This document shows positions 12,433 through 25,693 of a stretch of 64,000 nt of DNA, piece after piece. The stretch's first letter is position 1. Every line of letters begins with the position of its first letter. This stretch comes from Membranipora membranacea (Eukaryota; Bryozoa; Gymnolaemata; Cheilostomatida; Membraniporidae). The stretch lies in assembly GCA_914767715.1 (NCBI GenBank), contig OU612068.1, forward strand, positions 18,104,001 through 18,168,000, given 5' to 3'. The notes under the pieces are model-generated. The model had not been told where the DNA came from and ran no database searches. It saw only the letters and a program-made list of their open reading frames with translations. A program made the translations under genes and the position numbers.

Positions 12433-13747
12433 AACAGACTATCAATAAGAAATAATCTTTATTGAGTGGTGTCATCTTCTGTGGATATGGACTATTGTCT
12501 ACCCGTGGGTCTATGGGTCTGCCTCATAATTCTGACAGCATTGATGACACCTTCCTTACCCAGCAAAAAGCTATATTTACATATACCTATAAGCATACAC
12601 TGCTACGGCATTATGTAGACAGGATCTGTCCAATACATGATCTGCTTAACTTCTCTACCGCTGTGAACCTCTCAAGATGATACGTACCATTTGTGCCTCT
12701 TCTAATCTCTCCTTTAATCTCAAAGTGCGCTAGTGGATGCTTTACCATTATGCTGCTAAATAAGCTGAACTGGGTGTTGGCAATGTTTGACAATTGTTAC
12801 ATACATCTACTGAAAGGAACCAAAGCCTACCCATCTCACTTACTTTACTTCTGAATTACTTGATTGATTACATGGTTCATGACTGATCTGTCCTTTTAAA
12901 TAGTATGTAAGGGATTCTCAGCACTCAGGCTCCTCATGACTGCAGCACAGTCTGTACAAGGGAATTAAATTATGTTTTGCTACATAGCATATACTATTCA
13001 CACATAGATATACATATGTGACTGCCTTCTACTTAGCGCTTACGGCTATTCAACTTTTATTGTGTTCAAATTGCTTGTCTATTTCTGCTTGTTCAGCCCT
13101 GTTCTATATATTTCCATGAAAGATATGTCTCATAAATCCCCGAAAATCATTATAGATATGTCTCTTTTTCCTGATCTTCTTCTTTTTTTTGTTTCATGCC
13201 TTTCTTGCACTTGAATAAAACTTACACAAGGTTCTTTGGGAGTATCAGTGTGCAGCACAGTATTGCTCTAAAAACCAGCTCTACTCAAGGAAAAATCCCC
13301 TTACTGAGTCGTACATTCTTTGTTAGTATTTGCTTGCACAGGGGCGTATCTAATGAATCCACAAACGCTTCTTTATGTATACATTACACCATGTACAATT
13401 GTCAATCTCGACATTAAATACAGCCAGTCCTGAAAGTAGTGTTCTAGTAATGTCAAATAATCACAAAGAACTAAACCTCAACCCTTTTTTGGCTTTTACT
13501 TATGCGTGTATGCATATTATTATAACCCACCCCTAGTTTGAAGTTTAACTTATGACTCACAACAATGTGACAACGCTTATTGACCTTTAAATGTTAATCA
13601 CATGAGCAGGAGATAAACTGAAACTATTCATTGAAGATTTATAGACATGCATGTGTCAGTAGATTTTTACATAACCGCTCCGGTATTACCTGAGATATGA
13701 TATCAATGTACAGAGGGTCAAGAAGGAAGTATCAAACAAGCCTCAGG
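12433..13747. other. No gene recognised
   Basis: No supported exon is visible. It holds the 3' flank of the membrane-protein gene and probably the promoter of the following NHL gene. Confidence 0.4.
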
Positions 13748-15420
13748 ATGACAGCTGCAGCAACTTCTGACAGCTTACAGCAGGTTGGTCGAACAGTTAT
13801 ATGACTAAATTTGGTTTGAGGATTGCTTTGAGAGTATTTTGTTGGTAAAGCGCTGACCATCTGATTTTCAGCAGATTGAGCCTGCGTGAAGTGTTGTTGG
13901 GAATTGGAATCTTAGAACAAATCTGTGGCATCATCAAATTTTAATGCTCAGTAAACCTTCTTCTTCAAAGGGTCACACGGTAGCAAGTGGGAGTTTGTGG
14001 CATTTAATTATCAGACACAAGAATGAGGTATTGGAATGCCACAAAATCAGGCTCGTAGATGTTGAATGATACAACCTCACCAAGACTAAAACTTAATGCC
14101 AGTGGGTTTCCTAACTGAGTGTGCAAGAAGACGTGAAACTGTTGGTTGAGTTACTATTTTCTAGGGTGTCTCCCGTCCGCTTGAATGCCTCAATATTGTT
14201 TTAATCAGCAAAATGCATCCTTGTAGTACAATACTACAACAAGTACAAGAACATCTCCAATCCTGTTGACTCAGCTTATAATAGCTCCTGCGTATCAATG
14301 AAATGAGTCATGTCCTAAATTGTCACCTTTCCACACACCAAAAAGCTTCCCAAAGGAAAAAAACCCGATTCCAAGCTATTGTATAGCAGATTGAAATGTA
14401 GCCGATCAATCCTCTTCTCAATTTTGAGACCACAAGAGTTGACAAGCTTCATTTCTCTCTCACCCCCACCAACCAAAGCTTGTCAAAACAGGCTAATTGA
14501 AATGGCAGTAAGGTCAAAATAGGAAAAATTTGCCTGCTATAGAGGTAATATCAAAATTTTGTCATGTATTTCAGATATTATGTGTTAAACCTGAGGATAA
14601 TGCTGTTTTCTTCACGTCAGCATGTACACGATCAGATGGTTGTCTGATGGTTATCAATGGCGGATCTAATAGAATCATTGTCTACAGCGCTGGAGGGCAA
14701 ATAGTGCAATCTAATTTTGGAAACAGACTGCTAAATAAACGATTCCAGGAACCTTCCCTAATAACGGAAACTCCTAATAAAAGGATAGTAGTATTCGACA
14801 GAGCTACTAACCAGCTAAAGAAACTCAGCTATGAGGAAGACTTCATCGCGACATTCGATATAGGATTACCATCTTACTCTTTGACAACTAACAATTATGG
14901 CCACCTAATTATGGCTCATCAGAAGGGAAAACAAGGTAGACTAGTAACAATCCGAGATTCAGACAATGGCTATGTCATTCATTCTGTTGATTTGAAGATG
15001 GAGCCCAACACTGTCCCAGAAACTCCATTTTATGCTGCATACCGTCCGCTAACCTGTCAAATTGCTACACTTTGTCAGTCCAGCTGTCAACTCGCTATTC
15101 GTAACATTTATGGTGAGAAAGATATGACGATGGGTAAACAGGGCTTTGTGGTGGGTCACATGGATAACCCATCATCTTTATGCTTAGATAGTAAAGGCAG
15201 AGTTATCGTTGCTGATACTAGAAACAATAGAATTCTCAGATACAAATGTGATAAGTCACTTAGCTGCGAGGTTTTGTTATCAGACATACATAGACCTCTA
15301 TGTGTTAGGTTAGATAAATATGATCAGCTGATAGTTATGGCAGCTCGCTGCATCCAGATTTATGGTTATGATCTAAAGCGACCTGCCCCATATCAACCAG
15401 TGCTTATCAATGGAATCTGA
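13748..15420 (+). CDS. NHL-repeat beta-propeller protein
   Basis: A large 3' exon, 14575..15420 (281 codons and TGA), follows a GTATTTCAG acceptor. A short upstream exon, 13748..13783 (MTAAATSDSLQQ, then CAG|gttggt), joins in phase and supplies a start, giving about 293 aa; this first exon is the less certain part. NHL-like blades are seen in order: GCLMVINGGSNRIIVY, NKRIVVFDRATNQLKKL, and the clearest, MDNPSSLCLDSKGRVIVADT with RNNRILRY. No RING, B-box or signal peptide is visible, unlike TRIM-NHL ubiquitin ligases. Lack of a leader suggests a cytosolic or nuclear propeller, possibly binding RNA or protein as NHL domains often do. AATAAA occurs at 15673. Confidence 0.7.
14439..14494. repeat. 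Foldback MITE remnant (TTGACAAGCTT family)
   Basis: TTGACAAGCTT at the left and AAGCTTGTCAAAACAGGCT at the right flank a pyrimidine-rich loop with CACCCCCACCAACC. The same design recurs at 38434-38519 and 44225-44307. It lies in the intron of the NHL gene. Confidence 0.5.
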
Positions 15421-15672
15421 AATTTGAGGCATGCCCTGATCATGTGATGTTTTTTTCTGACCTTAACATCAACGCATACAACTAATGTGTACCCAAGAAA
15501 GTGAAGAAGACGTATCATTAGATCTGTAAAGTATTGAAATGTGGTTGGCTTGAACAGAGCCTTCAAATGCTGTTTGGAAATTTGGAAGAACCAACTTGTT
15601 ATACATGACTATAAGTAAGTATTGTATGTATCAAGTGAATTTGTCTTTATGGCTTTGTTCTCTGCTGATGCA

Positions 15673-15678
15673 AATAAA
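15673..15678 (+). terminator. Candidate polyadenylation signal
   Basis: AATAAA about 250 bases after the NHL gene stop, followed by a GT-rich stretch. Consistent with a 3' end; not proof. Confidence 0.45.
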
Positions 15679-16179
15679 ATTGTGTGAGCGCATGCACACG
15701 CATACACAGTATTAGTAACCAATATTTCCTGCACTATTGGCTAAATCAGGGAGTCCCAAACTCCCTGGCTAAATGTGACGCGTAATTTAATTAGTAAATT
15801 GTGAGTTATGTTCCCATGGTTATGGGATAGATAACTCTGAAAACATAAGTGTTTTGATGGAAAAAGCTAGTTGTAAAGGACAGAATGTATGTGAGATGAA
15901 AAAACAGGGAAAAATACTACACGTGAAATCATCAAACTTATAATCGAGACAAGGATTAAAATCTTATATCAAATCAAGCGTTTAGCCCTCATTTTTTTCA
16001 AATAACATTGTTCAGCTACCTTGTAATCATTGTCAACCATTGTTTCTTATATCAATTTAACTTCAAATATTATGTTCATCAGATCAGAAACTCATATGAA
16101 AATGTATTTCAAAGAGATGATCTTCGATGCCATAATTTATTTGAGATAACTAATGAACACACATGTAAAAAAAAGGGAA

Positions 16180-16340
16180 AGGCCTCTGAAGGGCAGAAAA
16201 CTGACACAGATCACAAAATGCACAGAGTAAAAAGAACTGTTGAGAATTATTAAATATTAAGAGGAGACAAGGCCTCTGAAGGGCAGAAAACTCAAACATA
16301 TCAAAAGATGCACAGAGTGAATAGAGCTGTTAAAAATTAA
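16180..16340. repeat. Imperfect tandem duplication, 90-bp period
   Basis: AGGCCTCTGAAGGGCAGAAA begins at 16180 and again at 16270. Each copy continues with a related CACAGAGT...CTGTT...AATTA segment. It lies just beyond the stop codon of copy A1, in its likely 3' UTR. Confidence 0.8.
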
Positions 16341-16348
16341 TATGATTT

Positions 16349-19300
16349 TCAGAACATATCAGTGAGCTTTTTAGATATGCGACCCGATTTGATACGTTTT
16401 GCAGGATCATTATCTACACATAAACTTATCAAGGCATACTTGTTGCTACCAGAACCAACTGATGCTAGTCCAAGAGGCTGATCAACTGTCTGAGCCTGAT
16501 GACATAGTGCTTCCAGTATAGTGACTCCAAGGGCAAAGACATCTGATTTGGGTGATGCGGCCTTCAAGTTCTGTTTAAGCTCAGGAGCATTGTATTGAGA
16601 CTCTACATCTATTTGAACCATAAATAATACCATTAGTTTTTGAGTCATCATAGTGCTCATATCTGACAATGTGTTGAATGAGAAAGTCTATGTAGCTGGT
16701 TTCCATGGTGTGAATTTTTAACCTGCTCAGTGAAGTGAAGTTTCTATCAAGGAGTAAATTTCTGTGTTTCTGATTGTTGCTGCTGTTTGCAGTTAATAGC
16801 ATTTAGCTATTAGATCATTTCGAATTTTTTCTATCATTTTCAACAGGGCCGCCAACTCTACTCTGCTCTTTTTTTCCAATTCTATTTTCTACTCGATCTT
16901 CTGCTTTTTACATAATAAGCATGGTAATCTACTCTCCTGCTTAGTATTTGTAATCCCCATCCCAATTCACTGCCTAATCAGATATAAGCTTCCAACCTAG
17001 GCTTAAAATTAAAAGTCACCAGTGTTATATGCTTTTGTTCATTGGTATATGACTTATACCCAAGGGCACTTAATTTTAGAGCCTCATTGCAAATACATTT
17101 TTTGAGAGGCCCCGTCCCTAACCCACATGCCATGAACCAGCTGCCCTTAATAACCTCAAAGCCATCTATATCCTCAACAAGATCTACACTTTTTCCACGA
17201 AAATAGCTGACAGCCCTCATTTTCAAGTTGACATTGCTTGTCTAGCAATCATGAGCAATGATGTTGTCAAACTTTATGGCGTTATCATTGGTATTGTATT
17301 GCAATATATAGGCATTCAGACTAAAAAACATATATATGAGCACACGGAAGGTAACTTAGTAAATAGTAGTGGTACCGTGTGTTAGTGAAGTAAATCCAAT
17401 ATCGGAGAGCTTCCCAGTGTTTCCAACGATCTAAAATAAATTATCTACAAATTTTTACAAGAAGACTATTTGTATTGTGTAGCGCTAGTATGTGTGTATT
17501 GTATACAAAAAAGACACTGCAAAGGTGAGTATTAACTTTCGTCTGGTTTGAAATTTGGCGTTGTGCTGCTGTTAAGTACAGTCTTGGAATAAATGAATGA
17601 TGCTTGATTACATACCAATATGTTACTTGGTTTCACAGCACAGTGAACCACATCCTTAGAATGAAGATAAGCGAGTCCATTGGCTGCGTCACTGAGGATC
17701 TTCAGAACCGTCTTCTCTAGCATCTATGATATCGTTAAAACAAAACCAGATTACATGTGATTTATAATATTGCTTATGCTCATTGCTCATTGCACATTGC
17801 TATTGCTTATTGCTTATTGCTTATTGCTTACAATCCCGCAGATTTGATTGAAAATATTGAGCTGTCTGTCTAGTAGTGGAACCGAAAACTAATTAGTTGA
17901 GTCTGGTCAACCCTCAAAAATCTGTAGATTTGAGTGTTGATGAACCTTGTTCTTTTAATTTATCAGTTTTCACAGGATGTGAGATGAAAGATAAAAATTC
18001 TAGTTTCTTCAATTATATAATTTGAGTAAGTCATCTTGCATTGAGTTTCCTAATGACTTTTATCAATAAATTGCAAATATGGCAGGACCGTAACCAAAAG
18101 AGGTTTAAAAAATCATGTTCACTATTGTGCAGAAAAATACTACCTAATGTGAAATCTTAATTTGCATATCTACCACGGTATATCACTACGGACCCTACGT
18201 ACTGTCAAACTGTACCCAAAAGGCTTCTCCTTATTGGTTGTAAAGCCAATGTCCACATTTGTTTTGATTTAATAACAAACTTTTAATCAATCTTGACTTG
18301 ACAGGGGTTGAGATAGGTAGGTAGGTAGGTTGTGGTAGGTAGGTAGGGAGGTAGGTTGAGGCACTTAGAAATTTGGACATATCTACCTGCAGGCCTTTGC
18401 TCTTTGATAACGCTGTTTTCTGTAGACATTTCTCTGCAAGCTCCATCACCACTGTCAGACTTTCTCGATTAGTGAATGGATTTTCAATTCCATAAACTAC
18501 TACCAGATTTGGGTGTCGTAATTTTCTGAAGTTAGAATAAGTGTATTATAATAATGTATAGAAATATGTATAATAAATACCTAAATGAAGAAAGTGACTG
18601 TTTACCAATAGACGGGCCTGAAACATCGCTGGAACCTTCACCAGAAGAAGCGATTACTCTCCATGTATCAAGTATGTAATAATAAGTCGCGTAGACATAA
18701 TAATCTTTTGTTAATCAAATAAGCTTCATCTTTACAACAGATTTATTATTTTGGATTTTTGTCTACAAAAGTTGTCTTTTCTTATTCCGTTTAAGGACAA
18801 CTCCTAATATGCCTAATATTCCCTATGTGCCATTTACTGTGAGCTTTCACAGCAATTGATCATTAAAATAGGATTAAGATCTGAGCTTTTATCATAAAGT
18901 GGTGCAAAAAGTTATTTGCACAACTTACGGCAGAAGCTTCATCTGTTCCTGAAGTGATTCCTGATCAATAGAATTTTTCAGTTTCATAGTTTTTATTGCC
19001 ACCTTAATACAGCCGTTATATGTCCCAGAGTGTACAGTAGAAGTTTTTGTTTTGTGTAAGGCAGGTGCGTGGTTGTTGGCGCTCACATCATCCTTTGGTA
19101 GAACAGCTACAGAAATCACAACATTGTAAAACAACCACCATTCAAAATACTGAGATTGAGTTATCACCTAGCATAGCAGTACATAGATCAAATGTGATCC
19201 ATTTTTCTGCATTTGGAGTTGCACCCTCCAGTGATCACACAGCTAGCCTAGGAAGGCTGTCAGGGGTGTGTGGGGTCCCCCACCACCCACCCACCCCGGG

Positions 19301-22300
19301 ACAGTCTGCCCAGGCTACTGACCAGCTGTACATAAGACATAGAACATTAGAACTTTTGATGAGCAAAGAAAGGCTGCAGACATAACATGAAATTACAACT
19401 TGGTAAATATGAATGGATGTACCTGCTTCTATCTCAGCCTTCTCCTTTCTATCAATAGCATATTCAAGTCTTTCAATCGCATCTGCCTGCTCTGATAGAG
19501 TTTCTTCCTAAAAATTGATCGGGAAGAGAAGGCAAGAGAGATTAAACTAGACTCCATGATAGGAAATGACAATAGAAATTCTGTGAGTCATAATCATTAT
19601 AACATTTACAATGATTTAATGTATTCACTTCTCCCAACAATATTCTGTCGAGAAATCCAGTAACAAAAAAAATTTGCTTGACCAGAACTTGAAACTGTAA
19701 GTGGATAACTCATGTGCAGCACAAAATAATCGGTATAAAAAGATTTAGAAGAGTATATCAGTTTTAGGTTGACAATAAAGTATCAATTCACATTTATTCT
19801 GAAGACAAACCCCCTCCTTACCCCAAGAAAAAAAACAATGAAATACATACCTTTCTATCCAAGGTGTATTCCAAGTCGTCTTTCTCTGTTTGCAGGTCTG
19901 CTCGCTCTAGAATTATAGATAAGATATAATGCACGGTGTCACTAGAGTATGGCATAAGCAACCCTATGGCTCACTTGTTGTGGTCTCTTACTTTTCTTGT
20001 CAACTGAGAAGTGTGTGAGGGATGATTAAAACAAATCAGATGGTCATATCACAAGCTACATCCCGAAGCATGGGTGGTGGAATTTTTGTAGCCTCAAGGA
20101 CGAGACCGTATTTTCTGTTCCCGATTTCTCTCTGTTTGAAGGTTGGAGCGTACCTGGGGTCAATCAAACTCCAGAAGTCGCTGGGCTGTGGTGGGAGAAG
20201 GGACATAAATATGTTATAAAAAGCTCACCTGATTCAGCGTATTCTAGTTCTGCATCTTTTTCTTCCAATTCTTCTTCCTACAATCACATGGAATAACAGT
20301 TCTTGTTAATTTGCGCTCAATTTGAATAATATATATATATATATATTGTATATATATTCAACTTTATATATTACCATGTATGCACCTATATTACTGTTAT
20401 TGTCATCAACAGTTCATCCTTTCAAATGTATCACACAAATGTGTAGACTTTCTTGCCAGTTACACATATTCAGTGCACTGTATGCTTCACACTGGATAAT
20501 ACAGAATGATAATTACTGGAAGATATCGCGATTATTTGATCTGATCTCTATCGATCATTCCCTATGCGATTTTGGATTTCAGACAAAGCATGGATGGGTG
20601 AAGGTGAGCCAATGTTTAGACTCTGATCGGTTGTTCGGATTATTATCACCAAAAGAACCAATCAAAGTCAACACATTGGCCAGGTGAGGTTCTTTGGATC
20701 ATGAGCATGAGAAGAAGATATCTCTTTCTCATATCTGAAGCAACATTCACCGACATGAAAGGAATAGAAGAAATATTGTAGTCTTAATTACGATTTAAGT
20801 GAATGAATAGGAATGTTTGAGGTGTTTCTTTGGTGCTTAGATTTGTTAAAAGGGGTTTTGAGGTTTTTTTTAGGGGTTATTTTAGAATTTATGTAGTACT
20901 GCTCCTTTTGCTCAATACTGGCTGCTGTTTCATCAACCTACTTTTGCCTTGAGTCGCTTCCCAAGTCCACTCACACATCTGTCTCTCTTCTCAATATCTG
21001 CAAGCAAACTTGATGATTTATTTTCAGGTTTGTGAAACAAGAACAAGGCACACACGATAAATATACTGAATACTATAATATATTAAAATGCTGGCTGTGG
21101 CTGGCAATGAAAAAACGAAATTATGTCCTCATGTCTCAAAAGAGAAGATAAACATCGGTATATTAATTCTTTTAATTGATGAATATTGATGCTACATGTT
21201 CTTTATTACTGTCAATTGTGACATTTGTAAACCCTTGCGATGATGTGATAATGCACAGGGAACTTATTGTTTTATATTCTTATAGTTGTCTTCTCTTTTG
21301 ACAAGTAAGGGCAACACTCTGCTATTGCCAGCTACCAATAATTAAGACGGTCCACACAATCCGAGCAACAGCATACTGCCTTGAAACCTGCTAAGTTTAT
21401 TGGAACCTACAGCAAATAATATTGTACATTTTGCTACTATCTTTTAATACCATTAAATTAATTGTTACATGACGTGAATAAAAAAGGAAATTATTGAATC
21501 TCACCAACATCTTTGTTCTTTAGTTCTTTCTTGAATTTCTCTTTTTCTTTTCTCAGCTCTTCCTTCAGTTTTGCCATTTCTTTCTCAGCCTTTTCACTAG
21601 CTTTGATCTTTTCCTCTCTGAGCCTTTCTATTTCTTGTTCCTTAGAACAACGTAGAAGTCATGCACATCTTTTATGACTTATTTAGTAAGGGCAGTATCT
21701 TTATTATAAACTTTTGTAAGAGAGATCCTTGCATATTGTGTTGGCATCAAAGTCATACCAGGGAGGATGGGAAGGGAGGGAGGGAACAAATACTGATTGA
21801 TCAATTTTTTTATGACAAGCTTCACCCCTCACACCCTCCCTGGTCATACACAATCACAAACTCAACTAATAGTATACTAGTAATTCTCAATACCAACAGA
21901 TCATGAAGCAAAAAAATAAACAAACCAAAATATAGCAAAATAAATATGATGCTCCTGACATGGCTAAACAAAAGTATTGCCAGATCTGCCTAAGCCTGAT
22001 TACCTTTTCCTTGATTTCTTCCTCCATTTTATTGATCCTCTCCTTTGCCTGTTCCTGTAATTTTCAACAAAAATGTGTAGGCTTACACAACTTATTTCAT
22101 TCCCAGGTTTAAACCTACTAACATTAATTTCATTTGTAAATAAATTTGGCCACACGTTCAAGCTACCATTATCCAAAGTTTGTCTCTGAGTTGATTCAAT
22201 AATATCAATAAGTCACCCAACTCTGTCAACTATGGCTCAAAATGCTTAGTCAATCTATCAGATTATAGTACCTTGGCGTCCTCTGTGACAATAATGCCTT

Positions 22301-25300
22301 TGCTCATTCTGTCAGCTGCTATCGCTGCCTTTCTCCTGCCACTCTCTGCCACAGTCTCTGTATAAAGCATAGATAACAAATTTATATTCGATGAAAATTG
22401 CCAAATCAGAATTTGACAACTTTGACAGCTTCATCGTTTCATTCATCATTTCATTCATTTATTCATTCATTCACGTTTTGATGATAAGAAATTATGAAAC
22501 GCTTCTTTGCAGATTTAACTTTTTATATCCCGTTACCCTTCAAGACATATTATTTATGTGTGCCTATCATTTTATTTAAAGTAGGTGATAATGGTAGCAG
22601 GAACATGTGGGCCTATGCTCGTCCGTGGAACGCTACGTTGGCGTCACGGCCGTGTTTTCAGAATCCGCATCTCCTGACTTTGGGCTTTGAGTGAGGGAGG
22701 GAAGCTCTCTCAGTTTCCCATCACTCCTTAATCTTTCAAAGTTGTCACAATTATCATACCAAATAGATAGTCCTTTGGCAGCCAGAATCATTGGATGGAT
22801 GCAGAATCAAAACAGAAAGTAAAGTCTGACCTTCCACACATTGGGTGGGTGGTGTCTTCAGCGTATCGAGGGCGATTGCCTTTTCACTGCCTGGAGCCTC
22901 CTCTAGACGCTTCAAGCTGAGGCTTATAGAGTCTGGCAGATTGCGGCCATTAGGGATTGTCATCTCCTGTACGTGCATCTGATAAGTAAAATTGATTCAT
23001 AATATGATCAATGCACAGAGTAAATTGTATTGTTGTTCAGGTTGTGAAAAGTGTGAAGATGATTCAAGATATCCCATGGAGAGTTTGGGAGAGGTCCTAT
23101 GGTCTTATGGATATAAACCAGCGATCTTATGTACAAGGTTCAATACCCGCACTCTGATTGGGTACTGGAACCTTAGTTACCAAAGCCTATTCACATAGGT
23201 CGTACTCAAACCACTAGAGGTACATAGTGAGATCTGTAGTAAAAAGTTTCCAGGTGAGGTATTTCTTGATTAACATCAATGTGTGTAGTGTGGAAATAAC
23301 ATTAGATTCAATATTTATAGTACAAGGCAATCGATAGGAGAGGTAACTAATCTGAGTTGAATCATTTCCTTACCAAGAGACAGTTCGTTCCCTTTCCTTT
23401 ATATATGGCTATCGTAATGATATCTTGGACCTCCTCCGGATCCTCGACCTCAATGAGCCAGCTCCTTGTTTTAAAAGCCAGCTCCATCCAGAATCGATCT
23501 GAGCGTTCATTTTTTCCCTTGCCATACTGCATAGGTATAATTTTCACTCCCTAAATTTCGTAATAAGACTATTCAAAAACTTATTATCTACTTACGGAAT
23601 TCAGGAGTTGGATAAATCATTCCAGTTACTCCTCGGATAAATCACTCCACCTCAACATTCTGGGATCAAACTGAGTACTAAATTGTAAAATGTATGAGTA
23701 TTTTTGTCACCACAATTAGGAAAATTCAAACTTACCATTTGTAACAATTCATCGGCCTCATCTTTCCAGTCCAGCTGATGCTGGGCCAGCGGATATTCAG
23801 GATCTTCGAGAATTCTGGGAAAATCTTCAAAGTCATGAGGATATGCGTCTCCAAACATGATCAGCTGCTTTATTACATTACCTACAGGGTGTTAAATATG
23901 ACATAGTTGGTATGATATTGGAATATATTAATTAGTTAGCAAAACTAAAGTGTCGAGACTCCATGCCAGAGGCTGCTCCTTGTTACACAACATTTCATTT
24001 TTTTGATTTCACAACCAACAGCCTATTCCATTTATAAGGCTGCGCGACAGGATACCCAATAATCGATGAACCTCTTCCAAAATCTCATAACGAAACATCT
24101 ATCGTATCGGGACCATATGCGACATAAAAAATATCCCTCTGTCACCAGCGGATACCATTGTGCAGTAATATGGGATATAGTTAGATCAAATTTGATCCAA
24201 TTATATGTGGAGTTGCTACCGATCGGGTGCTAACAGACAACCAGTAGAACTGAAGCGAATGCAGGCAAATCGATCAAGAATCAGGTACATTATTACGTGA
24301 AAATTAAAATGGTGCATATAGCTAGGAGAGTTTGTGATAAGAAGGCAAACAATTGGCTTGTTTTTTAAATCTCCAGCATCCTTGAACAACTAAGTCCTGC
24401 AAAATGTATGGAAATAAGGGCCGACAACTCCTTTACATTGAAACCATTTATAAATTGAGGTATACTCGTAGATGTAATAAAAAAGTATATGGGTATACCT
24501 GTTTGAATGCCTAGTACTGATCTCACATCCAGAAGCCTACTCCATTTATAATGCTGTGCAGCAGGATACCCAATAATTGACGAAACTATTGCATAAATTT
24601 CAGGACGAAACAAAACACAAATCTCCGTGAAGATAATAATTTACCTTCTCTCCATCCCATCTGCTTGGCGGTTAAGAGAACCAACTCATAACACTCTGGG
24701 TAGTCTCCTCCGTTTGTATTCTCAACACTTCGTACAAACTCTTGTAGCTTGTCAATATCTGTGGTAAAGTCTATCTTCTTTATATCATATGTGGAGCAGT
24801 AGTCACCTTGAGCAATAATCTGGGAAATTATATAAATATATATTATTAGTAATGAAAAAGTCAGAGCAGTAGAGTCAATCTAGTAAGCAACATTGTTTTT
24901 CTCAAGATGATGCATGTAATGCGCCGTAAGCGCAATGTAACATGGTATAAGGAAAACTATATGGCATCTTATATTATTGCGTTTTTGTTGTGACCATGAT
25001 TCACTACGCTTCCACAGGGGAGGTTGGGAGGTGGTATCCCATCGTACCTGCTTACATGTGCATTTTGGACTTGATCAAACTGAGTTGGCACCTCTTGGTT
25101 TGCCTAGAAACTGCTTCCGCTTCCACGCTCTGAGATCAAACTTAATCTTTAAAAAAAGGTATTTAAAATGGATTCCTTGGATCTTGCCACTCGTAAGCTT
25201 ACCCCAGTTACACTGGATTTGCCAGTAGAAGCATTTCGTTATCGACCATTTTCCCTCGCCAAGTGATAAGGAAAAGGCTTCTACCTGCAATCCCGGCATT

Positions 25301-25601
25301 ATTTGAGCACTCAAAACATGCTTGGCCTAGATCGAGCTGATTGGCCCATGGAAATGTAGTGGTTATATGATAGACAAATAATCTTAATATACTGATAAAA
25401 ATAACAACATACCGCTATTCTGGTGTTCGGGTGTTTAGTGAATATACTAGTTACATGCTCTTGAAGATCATCTCTTAACTTTTGAATAAACGGAGCCATT
25501 GATACAGTGGTATCAAACGACAGAATCACATCATGTGGGTCGTTTTCTCCCAGCTCTTTTGTATCAGGTACCTTAAGACGGTACATGCTTGAAGCTGCCA
25601 T
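16349..25601 (-). CDS. Copy A1: VWA domain / coiled coil / pseudokinase protein, complete 17-exon gene (697 aa)
   Basis: Exons: 25601..25413, 24819..24645, 23881..23736, 23550..23374, 22978..22831, 22357..22272, 22054..22004, 21640..21505, 20997..20942, 20277..20229, 19906..19851, 19507..19423, 19106..18929, 18525..18387, 17723..17616, 17430..17376, 16608..16349. They sum to 2094 bp in one frame with GT..AG junctions. Exons 1-5 encode a VWA domain: metal site DTTVS, then DFTTD, NTNGGD and MFGDAYPH. There is no signal peptide. Exons 6-12 are a charged coiled coil. Exons 13-17 are a kinase fold: VAIK lysine, SLQEQ (alpha-C Glu retained), LRHPNLVVVYG, catalytic loop HCAVKPSN (HRD Arg and Asp lost), SDIG, YNAPEL, SDVFALG, DPAKRIKS. 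A pseudokinase scaffold or sensor is inferred. The 5' half lies in the palindrome; the part below 22353 does not. Confidence 0.87.
17770..17832. repeat. CTTATTG heptamer tandem repeat
   Basis: Short degenerate array (GCTTATGCTCATTGCTCATTG, then repeated CTTATTG units) in intron 14 of copy A1. Confidence 0.8.
18312..18360. repeat. GGTA microsatellite
   Basis: Interrupted tetranucleotide GTAG/GGTA run in intron 14 of copy A1, just downstream (transcript sense) of the exon ending at 18387. Confidence 0.85.
20325..20355. repeat. AT dinucleotide tract
   Basis: ATATATATATATATAT run followed by GTATATATAT in intron 9 of copy A1. Confidence 0.85.
23092..23220 (+). mobile_element. tRNA-like SINE fragment in intron 4 of A1
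   Basis: An A-box-like GGTCCTATGGTCTTATGG and a B-box-like AGGTTCAATACCCGC are spaced as in tRNA-derived SINEs. The mirror copy lies at about 56625-56755 on the minus strand, so it was present before the arms separated. Confidence 0.45.
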
Positions 25602-25693
25602 ATTCTTGTTTTTAATGAGACCTTGTGAAGTGCTCCCAGCCTATTCCTCTGCTAGTCTACAGCTGTTGGGCTGACCATTCAACACGTCAGCAA
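25602..25693 (-). promoter_or_regulatory. Conserved 5' flank of copy A1 with TGACGTGT motif
   Basis: TTGCTGACGTGTTGAAT (25693-25677) lies about 75-92 bases upstream of the ATG and is followed by AGCAGAGGAATA and GGGAGCACTTCAC. The same motifs in the same order precede A2, A3 and A4. TGACGTG resembles a CREB/ATF6-type bZIP site. This is a candidate core promoter; no factor is shown. Confidence 0.55.
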
